From positions 1 to 64,000 of the forward strand of contig JAHEHN010000001.1 in the NCBI GenBank assembly GCA_024644515.1: a stretch of 64,000 nucleotides of DNA, read 5' to 3'. The notes beneath the pieces were generated by a model, which was given only the letters and a program-made list of their open reading frames with translations, was not told the DNA's origin and did not search any database. Shown one piece after another: positions 8,710-17,981 of this stretch. Position 1 is the first letter of the stretch. Each line of letters begins with the position of its first letter. The stretch comes from Gammaproteobacteria bacterium (lineage in GTDB: Bacteria; Pseudomonadota; Gammaproteobacteria; Pseudomonadales; Pseudohongiellaceae). Both the position numbers and the translations under genes were made by a program.

Positions 8710-10035
8710 ATGGCACAACTTCAAATCAAAAACTCCGAGTATAAAAAAAGACGCAATGAACTGATGTCGCAAATGGAGCCAAACTCCATAGCCATTCTTT
8801 CATCCGCAGAAGAATTCCTGCGTAATGGTGACTCAACCTTTGCCTTTCGTCAGAACAGCGATTTGTACTATCTGACCGGCTTTCGTGAAGCACAATGCTG
8901 CCTTGTCCTGATACCCGGGCGTTCACAGGGCGAGTGCCTGTTGTTCTGCCAGGAGAAAGATGCACATAAGGAAATGTGGAACGGGCGCCTGATGGGGCCG
9001 GAAAATGCAGCTGACATCCTTGGGGTCGATGATGCTTTTCCCATCTCGGACATTGACGATATTCTGCCGGGCCTGATTGAGGGCAGAGAGCGCGTCTATT
9101 ACGCCATGGGACGCGACGAACAGTTTGATCATCAGGTTATGGAGTGGGTCAAGGTTATTCGAAGCAAGGTCCGCAGTGGCGTACATTCGCCTGGCGAATT
9201 TCTGGTACTGGATCATCTGTTGCATGAAATGCGTCTGATCAAGTCGCGAGCAGAACTTAAAGTTATGCGCGAGTCAGGACAGATTGCGGTCAGGGCGCAT
9301 CAACGTGCCATGAAAAACTGCAAGCCAGGCATGTACGAATATGAACTGGAAGCGGAATACCTTTATGAATTTGCTCGCTCCGGGTGCAGGAATCCAGCCT
9401 ATAACTCCATTGTTGCCAGTGGTGAAAATGCCTGCATTCTGCATTACACGGAAAATAACATGCAAATGAAACAAGGCGACCTGGTGCTGATTGATGCGGG
9501 TTGCGAATATGAATATTACGCCTCCGATATTACCCGTACGTTCCCGGTTAATGGCCGCTTCAGCAAGGAGCAAAAGGCGATTTATGAATTGGTGCTGAAG
9601 GCCCAGCTGGAAGCCATCAAGGTAGTAAAACCGGGTAATCACTGGGATGATCCCCACAAGGTGACAGTGAAAGTAATTACCCAGGGACTGGTAAAGCTGG
9701 GTATTTTGAAAGGCAAGGTTGAGACCCTGATTAAAAAAGGGGCCTACAAGGATTTCTATATGCATCGGGCCGGCCACTGGTTGGGCATGGATGTTCATGA
9801 TGTCGGTGATTACAAAATTGATGGCAAATGGCGGCTGCTGGAACCAGGAATGGTTATGACGATCGAGCCTGGGATTTATATTGCCTCAGGCAACAAGAAA
9901 ATCGACAAGAAATGGTGGGGGATCGGTGTTCGCATTGAGGATGATGTCGCAGTGACGGCAGACGGTTATGACGTACTCACGGATGGTCTGCCAAAAACTG
10001 TAGAAGAAATTGAAGCGTTCATGGCGGCAGCCTGA
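8710..10035 (+). CDS. pepP: Xaa-Pro aminopeptidase (M24B)
   Basis: Aminopeptidase P removes an N-terminal residue preceding proline and uses a dinuclear Mn site. The 441-residue protein has the N-terminal AMP_N domain (about 1-170, with LYYLTGFRE) and a pita-bread catalytic domain. Metal ligands are visible: Asp pair in LIDAGCEYEYYASDITRTF, His in HRAGHWLGMDVHD, Glu in MTIEPGIY and Glu in VRIEDDVAV. The stop overlaps the start of ubiH (TGATG), indicating translational coupling. Confidence 0.95.
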   Translation: MAQLQIKNSEYKKRRNELMSQMEPNSIAILSSAEEFLRNGDSTFAFRQNSDLYYLTGFREAQCCLVLIPGRSQGECLLFCQEKDAHKEMWNGRLMGPENAADILGVDDAFPISDIDDILPGLIEGRERVYYAMGRDEQFDHQVMEWVKVIRSKVRSGVHSPGEFLVLDHLLHEMRLIKSRAELKVMRESGQIAVRAHQRAMKNCKPGMYEYELEAEYLYEFARSGCRNPAYNSIVASGENACILHYTENNMQMKQGDLVLIDAGCEYEYYASDITRTFPVNGRFSKEQKAIYELVLKAQLEAIKVVKPGNHWDDPHKVTVKVITQGLVKLGILKGKVETLIKKGAYKDFYMHRAGHWLGMDVHDVGDYKIDGKWRLLEPGMVMTIEPGIYIASGNKKIDKKWWGIGVRIEDDVAVTADGYDVLTDGLPKTVEEIEAFMAAA

Positions 10036-11294
10036 TGGGACTATGTCGCTCCGAATCCTATGACCTGGTGATCGTCGGTGCCGGGATGGTAGGGGCAAGT
10101 CTTGCCTGTATACTGGAGCGGTCGCGTCAGCACGGCGCGTTATCTATTTTGCTGGTAGAGTCCGCCGTCATCGATTTGGATGCTCCTGCAGCGCAACCTT
10201 CTTTTGATGCCCGTAGCACTGTTCTTTCCTATGGCACCGTAGATTATTTGCGGGAACTGGGTCTGTGGGAAGAACTCAAATCCGATGCCGAAGCGATTCA
10301 AAAGATTCACGTATCTGACCAGGGAAAATTTGGTGCAGTGCGAATGGTCAATGCTGAGTTGGGCGTCGATGCTCTCGGGTATGTTATAGAAAACAGATTG
10401 CTGGGCAAAATGTTCAATAAGCGTCTGGCGGCTATTGGCAATCTTGAAATTTGCAGCGGTGTCAGTGTTTCAAACATAAAGCCTGAACCCTCAGGTATGA
10501 AAGTAACCCTTGAAGACGGGACGCAGCAGAGCAGCCTGACTACCGCCTTGGTGGTGATGGCAGAAGGCGGGCGCTCGGGACTCTGCGAAAAACTGGGTAT
10601 TCATAGAACCCGTGAGTCATATCAGCAGGAAGCTATTATCGCCAATGTGGCTTTCACCCGTTGTCATGAGAATGTCGCCTATGAAAGATTCACCCCCAAT
10701 GGGCCATTGGCATTGTTACCTTTACCTGATCATGACAATCAGCATCGTGCTGCCCTGGTATGGACCAGAAATACCGATGACGTCAGTAGTACACTGGCTT
10801 TATCCGACAGTGATTTTCTTAGGCAGCTGAATGAAGAATTCGGTAACAGACTGGGCCGCTTCACCCGGGTCGGCCAGCGCAACAGCTATCCATTAAGTCT
10901 GATTCAGGCCCAGGAACAGGTTCGCCCTGGCCTGGTGCTACTGGGAAATGTCGCTCATTCCCTGCATCCAGTCGCCGGACAGGGATTTAATCTGGCTTTC
11001 AGGGATACCGCGCATCTGGCGTCTATATTACTGGAAGCTATGGCCACGGATACAAGCCTGGGAGACGTTGCACTGCTGCATCGCTATCAGGAGGAAACCC
11101 GATCAGACCAGCACATGACAGCAATGTTCAGCCATTATATGACCAGGTTATTTTCCTCGAAGAATATTGCGGCGGTATGGATCCGGAAATTTGGTTTATT
11201 CAGTATCGATCTGGTGATGCCTGTACGCAAGGCCTTTGCGCGGCGGGCTATGGGAATGGGAGAAGCAAAAGTGACCCTGGAAGCTGATGCCTGA
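10035..11294 (+). CDS. ubiH: UbiH-type FAD-dependent ubiquinone hydroxylase
   Basis: A flavoprotein monooxygenase (419 residues) of the UbiH/VisC/UbiF family, which hydroxylates the aromatic ring during ubiquinone synthesis at the inner membrane. Marks are the N-terminal FAD dinucleotide fold VIVGAGMVGASLA, an AEGGRSGLCEKLGI segment in mid-protein, and the family signature GNVAHSLHPVAGQGFNLAFRD near residue 308. The pepP-ubiH order supports UbiH over UbiI/UbiF. The usual third gene, ubiI, does not follow; a DUF4440-like gene does. The ATG overlaps the pepP stop. Confidence 0.88.
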   Translation: MGLCRSESYDLVIVGAGMVGASLACILERSRQHGALSILLVESAVIDLDAPAAQPSFDARSTVLSYGTVDYLRELGLWEELKSDAEAIQKIHVSDQGKFGAVRMVNAELGVDALGYVIENRLLGKMFNKRLAAIGNLEICSGVSVSNIKPEPSGMKVTLEDGTQQSSLTTALVVMAEGGRSGLCEKLGIHRTRESYQQEAIIANVAFTRCHENVAYERFTPNGPLALLPLPDHDNQHRAALVWTRNTDDVSSTLALSDSDFLRQLNEEFGNRLGRFTRVGQRNSYPLSLIQAQEQVRPGLVLLGNVAHSLHPVAGQGFNLAFRDTAHLASILLEAMATDTSLGDVALLHRYQEETRSDQHMTAMFSHYMTRLFSSKNIAAVWIRKFGLFSIDLVMPVRKAFARRAMGMGEAKVTLEADA

Positions 11295-11688
11295 GGGCGT
11301 GGTAATTTTTATGGATATCCTGAATATTTCCGAGCATATAAGAATTCTTGAAGAGCTATTGCTACATCAGGATTTTTCCTTGAGCCCAGAATCTCTGGAA
11401 GCCATGTTGGCTGAAGATTTTCGTGAAGTGACCCCGGATGGTACTGAGATAAAAAGAGAAGCGGTGCTGCAGTGGTTACTAAACAAAAGCGCCGCTGCAC
11501 GCTGGCAATTTTCAGATTTTAAAGTACAAATACTGGCCCCGGGGCTGGCTCAGGCTACGTATCATGCCAGGCAGATCAACCCGGCAAAGAATTCCTCCAG
11601 AGGAGCGATTCACAGTTCTCTATGGCGACAGAACGAATCAGAGAAACGCTGGCAGTTACTGTTCCATCAGTCCACTCTAGTGAGTTGA
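11287..11688 (+). CDS. NTF2-like (DUF4440-type) protein
   Basis: A 133-residue protein with the sequence pattern of NTF2-like DUF4440 proteins: an N-terminal helix pair, LLAxDFREVTPDG at the conserved turn, a KREAVLQWL helix, and strands ending in LWRQ...WQLLFHQST. The ligand is unknown. The ATG at 11287 overlaps ubiH by 8 nt; a second ATG at 11311 would give a more usual start (MDILNIS), so the true protein may be 125 residues. It occupies the place where ubiI often lies. Confidence 0.65.
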   Translation: MPEGVVIFMDILNISEHIRILEELLLHQDFSLSPESLEAMLAEDFREVTPDGTEIKREAVLQWLLNKSAAARWQFSDFKVQILAPGLAQATYHARQINPAKNSSRGAIHSSLWRQNESEKRWQLLFHQSTLVS

Positions 11689-11810
11689 CGTCATAATTTA
11701 TTTGCAAGCAGGCTGAAATAAAAAATCATTCGTACCGCGATGAAGCAAGTTACAATGACTTGTTTCATTCATACCCATTGGCAGTTTTTTAGTTTTATTC
11801 AGGATTACAT

Positions 11811-13244
11811 ATGTTTAAGCAGTTAGGATTAAATGAGCCGTTACTGAAGAGCCTGGATAAACTCCACCTGAATACTCCTACGCCGGTTCAGGAAGTCATG
11901 ATTCCGGCCCTGCTTGCCGGTAAGGATGTGCAGGCCAGCGCCATGACTGGCAGCGGTAAAAGTGCGGCATTCCTGCTGCCGCTACTGCATAAAATGATCG
12001 AAAATCCGGCGCCTGTGACGGCCACTCGATGTTTGATACTTAGTCCAACCAGGGAGCTTGCCCTGCAACTGGATCGTCATTGCCGTGACCTGGCCAGTTT
12101 TACGTCCATCAGCTCTCTGACCATCCTGGGTGGAGAAAGCTTCAAGGAACAAAAAGCCAAGATAAGAAAGAATCCTGAAGTTATTATCGGTACTCCAGGG
12201 AGAATTCTGGAGCATGTGCAGAAAAACTCTCTTGAACTTGGCGACCTGGAATTTCTGGTACTGGACGAGGCCGACCGTACTCTGGATATGGGCCTGAGAG
12301 ATGCCGTCATGGAAATTGTCGGGCATTGCAAGACGGACAGACAGACCATCCTTTTATCGGCCACCCTGAAGCATCTGGGTCTGGGAAAAATTTCCAGTGA
12401 AATACAAAAAAATCCTGAACGCATAGCTATTGGCAGCCATCGCACCGCCCATGCCTATATCAACCAGGAAATCATCCTTGCTGATGATCCATCCCATAAA
12501 CGCCAGTTATGTAGCTGGCTGCTGGCCAATGAGAGTTTCAAGAAAAGTGTCATCTTTACCAATACCCGTCTAAGTGCTGAAGAGCTGGCGTCATTCCTGA
12601 TGAAGCAGGGGCACAGGGCTTCTTGCTTGCATGGTGAAATGCAGCAGGATGAGAGAAAGCGGGTAATGAGCCTGTTCCGTGATGGTAAGGTTGGAATATT
12701 GGTAGCCACTGATCTTGCCGCTCGTGGTCTGGATATTCCGACCATTGATCTGGTCATCAATTATGCCATGCCACGCTCCGGCGATGAGTACGTTCACCGC
12801 ATTGGCAGAACCGGCAGGGCAGGGGCAACCGGACTGGCCGTTTCCCTGATTGCGCCCCAGGAATGGAATCTGATGGAGAGCATCGAGCGTTATCTGAATC
12901 TTGATTTCAAGCGCCGTAAAGTTGAAGCATTTCCGGCAAAGTTTTCTGGACCCTCAAAGAAAAAGAAAACAGCTAAAAATACAAAGTCCAAAGCCGGAGA
13001 TAAAGACAAGCCGAAAATAAAACAGCGCCATCGTGATCGCAAAAATATCGGCAAAAGACGTCAGCCCTCTATAGCAAAACTTAAAGAGCCTTCAGCGGCA
13101 GGAACTAAGGAGCCTTCAGCAGCAGGAAATAAAACGCCTTCAGCTGTAACGAATAAATCGCCATCTGCGGGTACAGATAAAAAACCCGCAGTAGCAGAAA
13201 AAGCCAGGCATGATGGCTTTGCGCCGCTAAAAAGAAAAAAATAG
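11811..13244 (+). CDS. DEAD-box ATP-dependent RNA helicase, SrmB-like
   Basis: A DEAD-box RNA helicase of 477 residues, probably acting in ribosome assembly or RNA turnover. In order: Q-motif region TPTPVQ, motif I AMTGSGKS (Ser replaces the common Thr), PTRELA, TPGRI, DEAD in [22 protein letters not shown] and HRIGRTGRAG. The core ends near residue 375. The tail is Lys-rich and disordered, with five imperfect 8-residue units (KEPSAAGT, KEPSAAGN, KTPSAVTN, KSPSAGTD, KKPAVAEK) before a basic end. It is closest in type to SrmB/RhlE, but the subfamily is not certain. Confidence 0.92.
   Translation: MFKQLGLNEPLLKSLDKLHLNTPTPVQEVMIPALLAGKDVQASAMTGSGKSAAFLLPLLHKMIENPAPVTATRCLILSPTRELALQLDRHCRDLASFTSISSLTILGGESFKEQKAKIRKNPEVIIGTPGRILEHVQKNSLELGDLEFLVLDEADRTLDMGLRDAVMEIVGHCKTDRQTILLSATLKHLGLGKISSEIQKNPERIAIGSHRTAHAYINQEIILADDPSHKRQLCSWLLANESFKKSVIFTNTRLSAEELASFLMKQGHRASCLHGEMQQDERKRVMSLFRDGKVGILVATDLAARGLDIPTIDLVINYAMPRSGDEYVHRIGRTGRAGATGLAVSLIAPQEWNLMESIERYLNLDFKRRKVEAFPAKFSGPSKKKKTAKNTKSKAGDKDKPKIKQRHRDRKNIGKRRQPSIAKLKEPSAAGTKEPSAAGNKTPSAVTNKSPSAGTDKKPAVAEKARHDGFAPLKRKK
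13083..13202 (+). repeat. Five degenerate 24-bp tandem coding repeats in the helicase tail
   Basis: Five consecutive 24-bp units encode an 8-residue repeat with consensus K-x-P-S-A-x-x-x (residues about 425-464). The first two units are nearly identical and later ones diverge, which suggests expansion by slippage. Copy number may vary between strains. Confidence 0.8.
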
Positions 13245-13309
13245 CAACGCCAGAATTGGGGAAGATTCAGGAAATTTGGAGTTTGCCAGGTTGCCCGGGG
13301 TCGTGGCTT

Positions 13310-14050
13310 TTACCAAGTAATATTGGCTGCAAGCATGGTGGAATACTGCTGAATTGATTCCTCTTTTTCCCCGATAACAACCAGATTGCCCCCAGGGGTT
13401 GGCGTGATTACGCCTTCGAATCGATCATCAGAAATGGCAATTTGTCCGCCTATAGGCTCATTAGGGATTACCATCACGGTAATCTGTCCTACATTGCCCT
13501 TCATAACGATGTGAACACCCTTTACTCCATTCTGGAAATCTACCCAACAATCTTCGCTGACATCAATTTCGATATTGCTCATGTCAGGGGATTGCAGGAA
13601 GCTCATACCTTCCCGGTTACTGCTCATTACATTATTGACGTAACTCATGGAAACCGGGGTGTGATCTTCCAGAAAACTTAACTCACTGTAGAGATGGCGC
13701 ATGACAACCTCTTCCAGGGAATTGGCTCTTCCCGGCAGCATCATCGCAATGACGCCTGCGGCAACCACCAGTCCAGCGGCGTATTGAAAATTACGACGCC
13801 AGAAAGAATCATTGGCTGACACGGCCTGAATATCCGGATGCAGAGTGCCTTCAGGAATATTCAGTAATGTCTTTTTCAGGTGTTCAGGGGCAGAAATCGC
13901 AGTAAGTCCGGACTCCAGTCTTTTATCGAGAACCTTAAGGCTTTCCAGTAACTCCTGTCGTGCAGGATTTTCAGCAACTGCCAAAAGAAATTCCGCTGAG
14001 TCATCATGAGGATTGGCATGAGCTCTCTCAAGAAAAAGTTGATCATTCAT
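13310..14050 (-). CDS. DUF3379 anti-sigma-like membrane protein
   Basis: A 246-residue protein of the DUF3379 type, normally encoded just after an ECF-like sigma factor and presumed to restrain it. Seen: an N-terminal cytoplasmic region with a Leu-rich helix (about residues 20-50), one transmembrane helix (FQYAAGLVVAAGVIAMM, about 88-105) and a periplasmic C-terminal domain of about 140 residues. The neighbouring upstream sigma gene is broken (14362-14902), and the gap of 311 nt between them is unusually long for such a pair. If the breakage is real, this regulator has lost its partner. Confidence 0.75.
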   Translation of the reverse strand: MNDQLFLERAHANPHDDSAEFLLAVAENPARQELLESLKVLDKRLESGLTAISAPEHLKKTLLNIPEGTLHPDIQAVSANDSFWRRNFQYAAGLVVAAGVIAMMLPGRANSLEEVVMRHLYSELSFLEDHTPVSMSYVNNVMSSNREGMSFLQSPDMSNIEIDVSEDCWVDFQNGVKGVHIVMKGNVGQITVMVIPNEPIGGQIAISDDRFEGVITPTPGGNLVVIGEKEESIQQYSTMLAANITW

Positions 14051-14361
14051 CTTTTCCGTACCCTTACAAGAATAATTTGTCTATTGATTTGTTATTTTTC
14101 AAATTGATTCAGCGATGCTTTATAGTAAAAAACCGCTTTATATTTTTTCGTGCAAATCCTTACTATCACTATCCCTACTAATTTCTATTACTTTCAATCA
14201 CTTTACCAACTCTCACACCAATAAGGCTATACAGACCTGAGAGTGGCTTAATTCATTTCGGCTCTAATCAATATTTTCCTGATTTTATGTTTTTCATCTG
14301 TGTCTGTGCAGATGATAAAAAAATGCTGGTTTAACCCTGTTGTCAAAGAGTGCATAGAGTA
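14051..14361. other. 311-nt gap between sigma pseudogene and DUF3379 gene
   Basis: No ORF with recognisable content. The only structure seen is a 7-bp inverted repeat, ACTCTCA (14209-14215) and TGAGAGT (14238-14244), with a 22-nt spacer and no U-run. The DUF3379 gene probably has its own promoter here, but I cannot assign one. Confidence 0.5.
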
Positions 14362-14902
14362 TTAATCCGTCTCATTGCTCTCCAGCTTCTCTTTAAGTTT
14401 GTTTCTCGCCCGAAACAAGCGTGTCATCACGGTGTTGTTGTTCAAATCCAGCATTTTGGCGATTTCATCGCCACTGAAACCGCCGATCACCTGCAATAAC
14501 AAAGGATCCCGGTATTCCGGCTCCCTGATCTTCCATGGCCTTGTGGACCATTTCCCGCTCCAGAATCTGGTCAGGCTCCAGCTTGCCGCTATCAGGGAGA
14601 GAATAATCATCTATGTCATCCGCTTCGGGACGATATTTTTCAAAGCGCCGGGCATTCTCTCTCCTGAGAATGGTGAAAAGCCATGCTTTTGCCGCCCCGG
14701 GTTATTCCAGGCTGTCGAGGGCGCGCCAGGCTCTCAAAAAGGTTTCCTGAGCCAGGTCTTCAGCAATCTGCCGACTTTTACTGAGCCAGTAAGCGTAGCG
14801 AAAGATGTCGTTGTAATATTCACCCACCAGGGTTTCGTATCGCAACTTCTTGCTTTCGCTGCCGTCAATGACCGGTTCGTTGCTTTTTCCTTTCGATGAC
14901 AT
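14362..14902 (-). pseudogene. Sigma-70 family (ECF-type) sigma factor, interrupted twice
   Basis: On the minus strand, region 2 is clear: YNDIFRYAYWLSKSRQIAEDLAQETFLRAWRALDSLE. The frame then meets TAA at 14702-14704. Reading through it in the same frame restores the expected PGAAKAWLFTILRRENARRF. A second lesion near 14515-14530 requires a shift of frame to reach region 4 (YRDPLLLQVIGGFSGDEI, then NNTVMTRLFRARNKL); removing one base gives exactly the family spacing. So both sigma domains are encoded but no single frame covers them. The partner DUF3379 gene is intact. Sequencing or assembly error is an alternative to true loss. The ATG at 14902 is the likely original start. Confidence 0.82.
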
Positions 14903-15131
14903 CTTTATAAGAATTCGGTAAAACTGAGGATTAACCATAGGTTAGTAACGGGATATTATGGCTGAAGGCTGAATGAAGAAGCAAGGACAGGGGAGAATAG
15001 GCGCTATTTCACTCATTAATGTCTTGTTAATTTAAATGGTATTCTTGAACTGTCTTAACGAGATCTTTATCCATTAATGCTACCCTTCTGTTACTTCAAC
15101 AAGACAAATTCAGTTAAGATTTTATGCGTTT

Positions 15132-15827
15132 ATGAGCAAAAAGAAGATAGTTATTATTGAAGATGAGCCCGATATTCTCGAAGTGCTCAGCTATAACCTG
15201 AAGCGGGAAGGCTTTGATGTATTTACCGCAGTCAATGGCACTCTCGGTCTGTCTCTCGTCAATAAGGAGAATCCGGATCTTTTATTGCTGGATCTGATGC
15301 TGCCGGGGATGGATGGTATTGAAATTTGCAGCAATGTTAAAAGTAACCCCGCCAATCAAAATACCTTGATAATTATGGTCACTGCGAAAGGCGAAGAAAG
15401 TGATATCGTCCTTGGTCTTGGGGTGGGCGCTGACGATTACATTACCAAACCTTTCAGTCCCAAAGAGTTGGTCGCAAGGGTAAAAGCGGTTCTGCGCAGA
15501 GGAACTCTGGTAGAAAGCGTTCCCAGACAAGATCAGGTTCAGGTCGGCAAGCTGGCCATTGATCCCACCAAATATGAAGTCACCGTTGCAGGAAATGAGA
15601 TCAGGCTGACGGCAACAGAATTTCGCCTTCTGCATTATCTGGCCAGTAATCCAGGAAGAGTTTTCTCCCGGGAGCAGTTATTAAGTCGGGCTATGGGTGA
15701 TGATGTGGTCGTTGTCGACCGCAATATAGATGTTCATATACGTGGTATTCGCAAGAAAATGAATACTGAGCCACCAATGATTGAGACCATCAGGGGGGTT
15801 GGCTATCGTCTCCGTGATCCTGCTTGA
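15132..15827 (+). CDS. phoB: Phosphate regulon response regulator PhoB
   Basis: An OmpR/PhoB-class response regulator of 231 residues. The receiver domain (about 1-120) has the acidic pair EDE, phosphoacceptor Asp54 in LLLDLMLPGMDG, and Lys in YITKPF. The C-terminal winged helix (about 135-230) has LTATEFRLLHYL and RNIDVHIRGIRKK, which are characteristic of PhoB. Under phosphate limitation it activates the pho regulon. It lies 130 nt upstream of phoR. I could not find a convincing pair of Pho-box heptamers in the leader; the best part-match is CTGTCTT near 15050. Confidence 0.95.
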   Translation: MSKKKIVIIEDEPDILEVLSYNLKREGFDVFTAVNGTLGLSLVNKENPDLLLLDLMLPGMDGIEICSNVKSNPANQNTLIIMVTAKGEESDIVLGLGVGADDYITKPFSPKELVARVKAVLRRGTLVESVPRQDQVQVGKLAIDPTKYEVTVAGNEIRLTATEFRLLHYLASNPGRVFSREQLLSRAMGDDVVVVDRNIDVHIRGIRKKMNTEPPMIETIRGVGYRLRDPA

Positions 15828-15957
15828 CAGGAAATCGACCTGATTCGTGTTTTCAAATTACCCCCGTCAATTATTGCTTTATACTGTTTTCAATCAGCCA
15901 ATATGTCTGCTTTGCAGATATCCATCATCATGATTTTTATAAAGGCCAATTAAGACA

Positions 15958-17766
15958 ATGCTGCTGAAGTCATTTTATTTCTGGCGTACCTATATCGGGT
16001 ATGTGCTTGTGGCATTGATAGGCACATTCCTGTTTGCAATGTCACTGGTAGGGCGATTTGAACAGCAGATCGAGGAAAAAGCAGATAGCACTCTGCTTTA
16101 TAATGCGCAATTGCTCAGCCAGGTATTAGTGGCGCCATTGCAAAACCTGAATTACCCGCAGGTGAGAGAAATGGCCGAATCTGTAGCCCAAAACGCTGAT
16201 CTGCGCGTTACGGTGATAGACAACAATGGTGTCGTGTTGTCGGATAACTTTGAAAACCCTTTTACCATGGATAATCATCTGAGAAGGCCGGAAATTCTCC
16301 TGGCGTCCTCTGCCGGCATAGGCCGTGCAACCCGTTATAGTTTTACCCTGGAAGAGCAGTTCAATTACCTTGCTGTGCCCATGCTTTTGCAAGATCAGAT
16401 TGTAGGGTTTGTTCGTACCGCCAGGGCTTCAACTGCGATGCAGGCAGAAATTAGTGAGGCAAATTCAGTCTTGCTGAGAAATGCAGCGATTGCCACTTTT
16501 TTTGTGTTGTTGCTGGCATTTTATCTGTCAGCACGGCAGGCAATGAAGGTGCTGGAGTTAACGGCAATGGCCGAAGAAATATCGCGCGGTAATTTTTCCC
16601 GAAGAATACCGGTAGAGAATGCCCTGGGATTAAAAAAACTCGCGCAAGCGATCAATAAGATGGCGCGTAGTTCGGCGCAAAGTGTGACTGAAATTACTAC
16701 CGACCGTAATCGGTTGGCAACAGTTTTTACCTGTATGGTGGAAGGTGTGGTGGACGTCGATATGGACCAGAACATCCTGCACATTAATGAAGCCGCTGTG
16801 CGGATGCTGTCTATTAATGAGAAAGACAGTCTCGGCAAGCCATTGTGGCTGGAAATTCGTAATCAGGAAATCATCAGCGCCCTTGATAAAGCTATCAAGA
16901 CCTCTTCTGTGATAAAGACACAGACGCGTCTGGATCATGAGTTGGTGCAACGTGTGGTAGATATCTATGCCGCCTCTCTCAGTGATGATCAGGGTGAGCC
17001 TATTGGCGCAGTTCTGGTGCTGCATGATATTACTGATCTGAAAAACCTGGAAAGGGTTCGAACTGATTTTGTTGCCAATGCATCCCATGAGTTAAAAACG
17101 CCGATTACTGCTATTCGTGGTCTGACCGAGACAATTATCGATGATGATCAGGTCGATAAAGAAACCATGGTGCATTTCCTCAAGAGGGTGCATGCCCAGA
17201 GTCTGCGCTTGTCGCAACTGGTGGGAGATCTGATGACAATCTCCAGACTGGAGAGCAGTGATTCCAGAGAGGATTTCACTAAGATCAATTTCGCTGACCT
17301 GATACGTCGGGCGCTAAGAGCAGCACTATCCACAGCCGAACAAGAAGGCCATACCCTGGTTGCGGATTTACCGGAAAAAGACATTGAACTCTATGGCGAT
17401 CGCCAGAATCTGAGTCAATTGCTGGACAATCTGATCGATAATGCCATGAAGTACACTACTGAGTCAGGAACTATAAATATTACTTTGAAGGTAGAGGGTC
17501 AAACGGCGCTGCTTGAGGTCACGGATTCCGGAATTGGTATCAGTCCGCAGCATCAGAAACGGGTTTTTGAGCGTTTCTACCGGGTAGATAAAGCTCGCTC
17601 ACAGAGTCTGGGTGGGACGGGCCTGGGCTTATCGATAGTAAAAAATATTGTGGAAAAGCATGGAGGCACAGTGAGTGTAAGAAGCCAGCTTGGTAGTGGT
17701 TCAACATTCATCATTCGACTACCCATGGATAATGCAGGTACTGAACAGGCTCAGGCTGGGAAATAA
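15958..17766 (+). CDS. phoR: Phosphate regulon sensor histidine kinase PhoR
   Basis: A 602-residue inner-membrane histidine kinase. Helix 1 (about 12-30) and helix 2 (about 175-193) flank a periplasmic region of about 145 residues, larger than the minimal periplasmic part of E. coli PhoR. A HAMP segment (about 193-243) is followed by a PAS domain (about 248-360), HisKA with His377 in [15 protein letters not shown], and HATPase with [20 protein letters not shown] and [10 protein letters not shown]. It phosphorylates PhoB; inhibition via PstSCAB-PhoU is the established model, and all those genes lie downstream here. Confidence 0.94.
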   Translation: MLLKSFYFWRTYIGYVLVALIGTFLFAMSLVGRFEQQIEEKADSTLLYNAQLLSQVLVAPLQNLNYPQVREMAESVAQNADLRVTVIDNNGVVLSDNFENPFTMDNHLRRPEILLASSAGIGRATRYSFTLEEQFNYLAVPMLLQDQIVGFVRTARASTAMQAEISEANSVLLRNAAIATFFVLLLAFYLSARQAMKVLELTAMAEEISRGNFSRRIPVENALGLKKLAQAINKMARSSAQSVTEITTDRNRLATVFTCMVEGVVDVDMDQNILHINEAAVRMLSINEKDSLGKPLWLEIRNQEIISALDKAIKTSSVIKTQTRLDHELVQRVVDIYAASLSDDQGEPIGAVLVLHDITDLKNLERVRTDFVANASHELKTPITAIRGLTETIIDDDQVDKETMVHFLKRVHAQSLRLSQLVGDLMTISRLESSDSREDFTKINFADLIRRALRAALSTAEQEGHTLVADLPEKDIELYGDRQNLSQLLDNLIDNAMKYTTESGTINITLKVEGQTALLEVTDSGIGISPQHQKRVFERFYRVDKARSQSLGGTGLGLSIVKNIVEKHGGTVSVRSQLGSGSTFIIRLPMDNAGTEQAQAGK

Positions 17767-17981
17767 AAGCCTTTACAAGTATTTTGCTCTTCGACTTATA
17801 AGGGAATTAATTGTTGGTTGTAAAGGTGATGTGAGACATCCCTGTCTCAATTTATCCTGTTCTACTGATGGGTAATGCTGTCAGCTATTTTTCCGTTTTA
17901 AACAATTTGATTCAAAAACCAAAGCTCTTTCTAAAGCCGTTTTTCATCATTATAATCTTTCTTTTAGCAGGAAGCGTTCTT

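Noticed and set aside
9274-9798. 174-codon ORF antisense to pepP
   Set aside because: It lies wholly inside a well-supported pepP gene and has no recognisable features.
14375-14899. 174-codon plus-strand ORF opposite the sigma factor
   Set aside because: Minus-strand frames encode recognisable sigma regions 2 and 4; the plus ORF has no family features and is a shadow.
17770-17826. 9-bp inverted repeat CCTTTACAA / TTGTAAAGG after phoR
   Set aside because: Arms are 39 nt apart, AT-rich and without a U-run; it does not look like a terminator.
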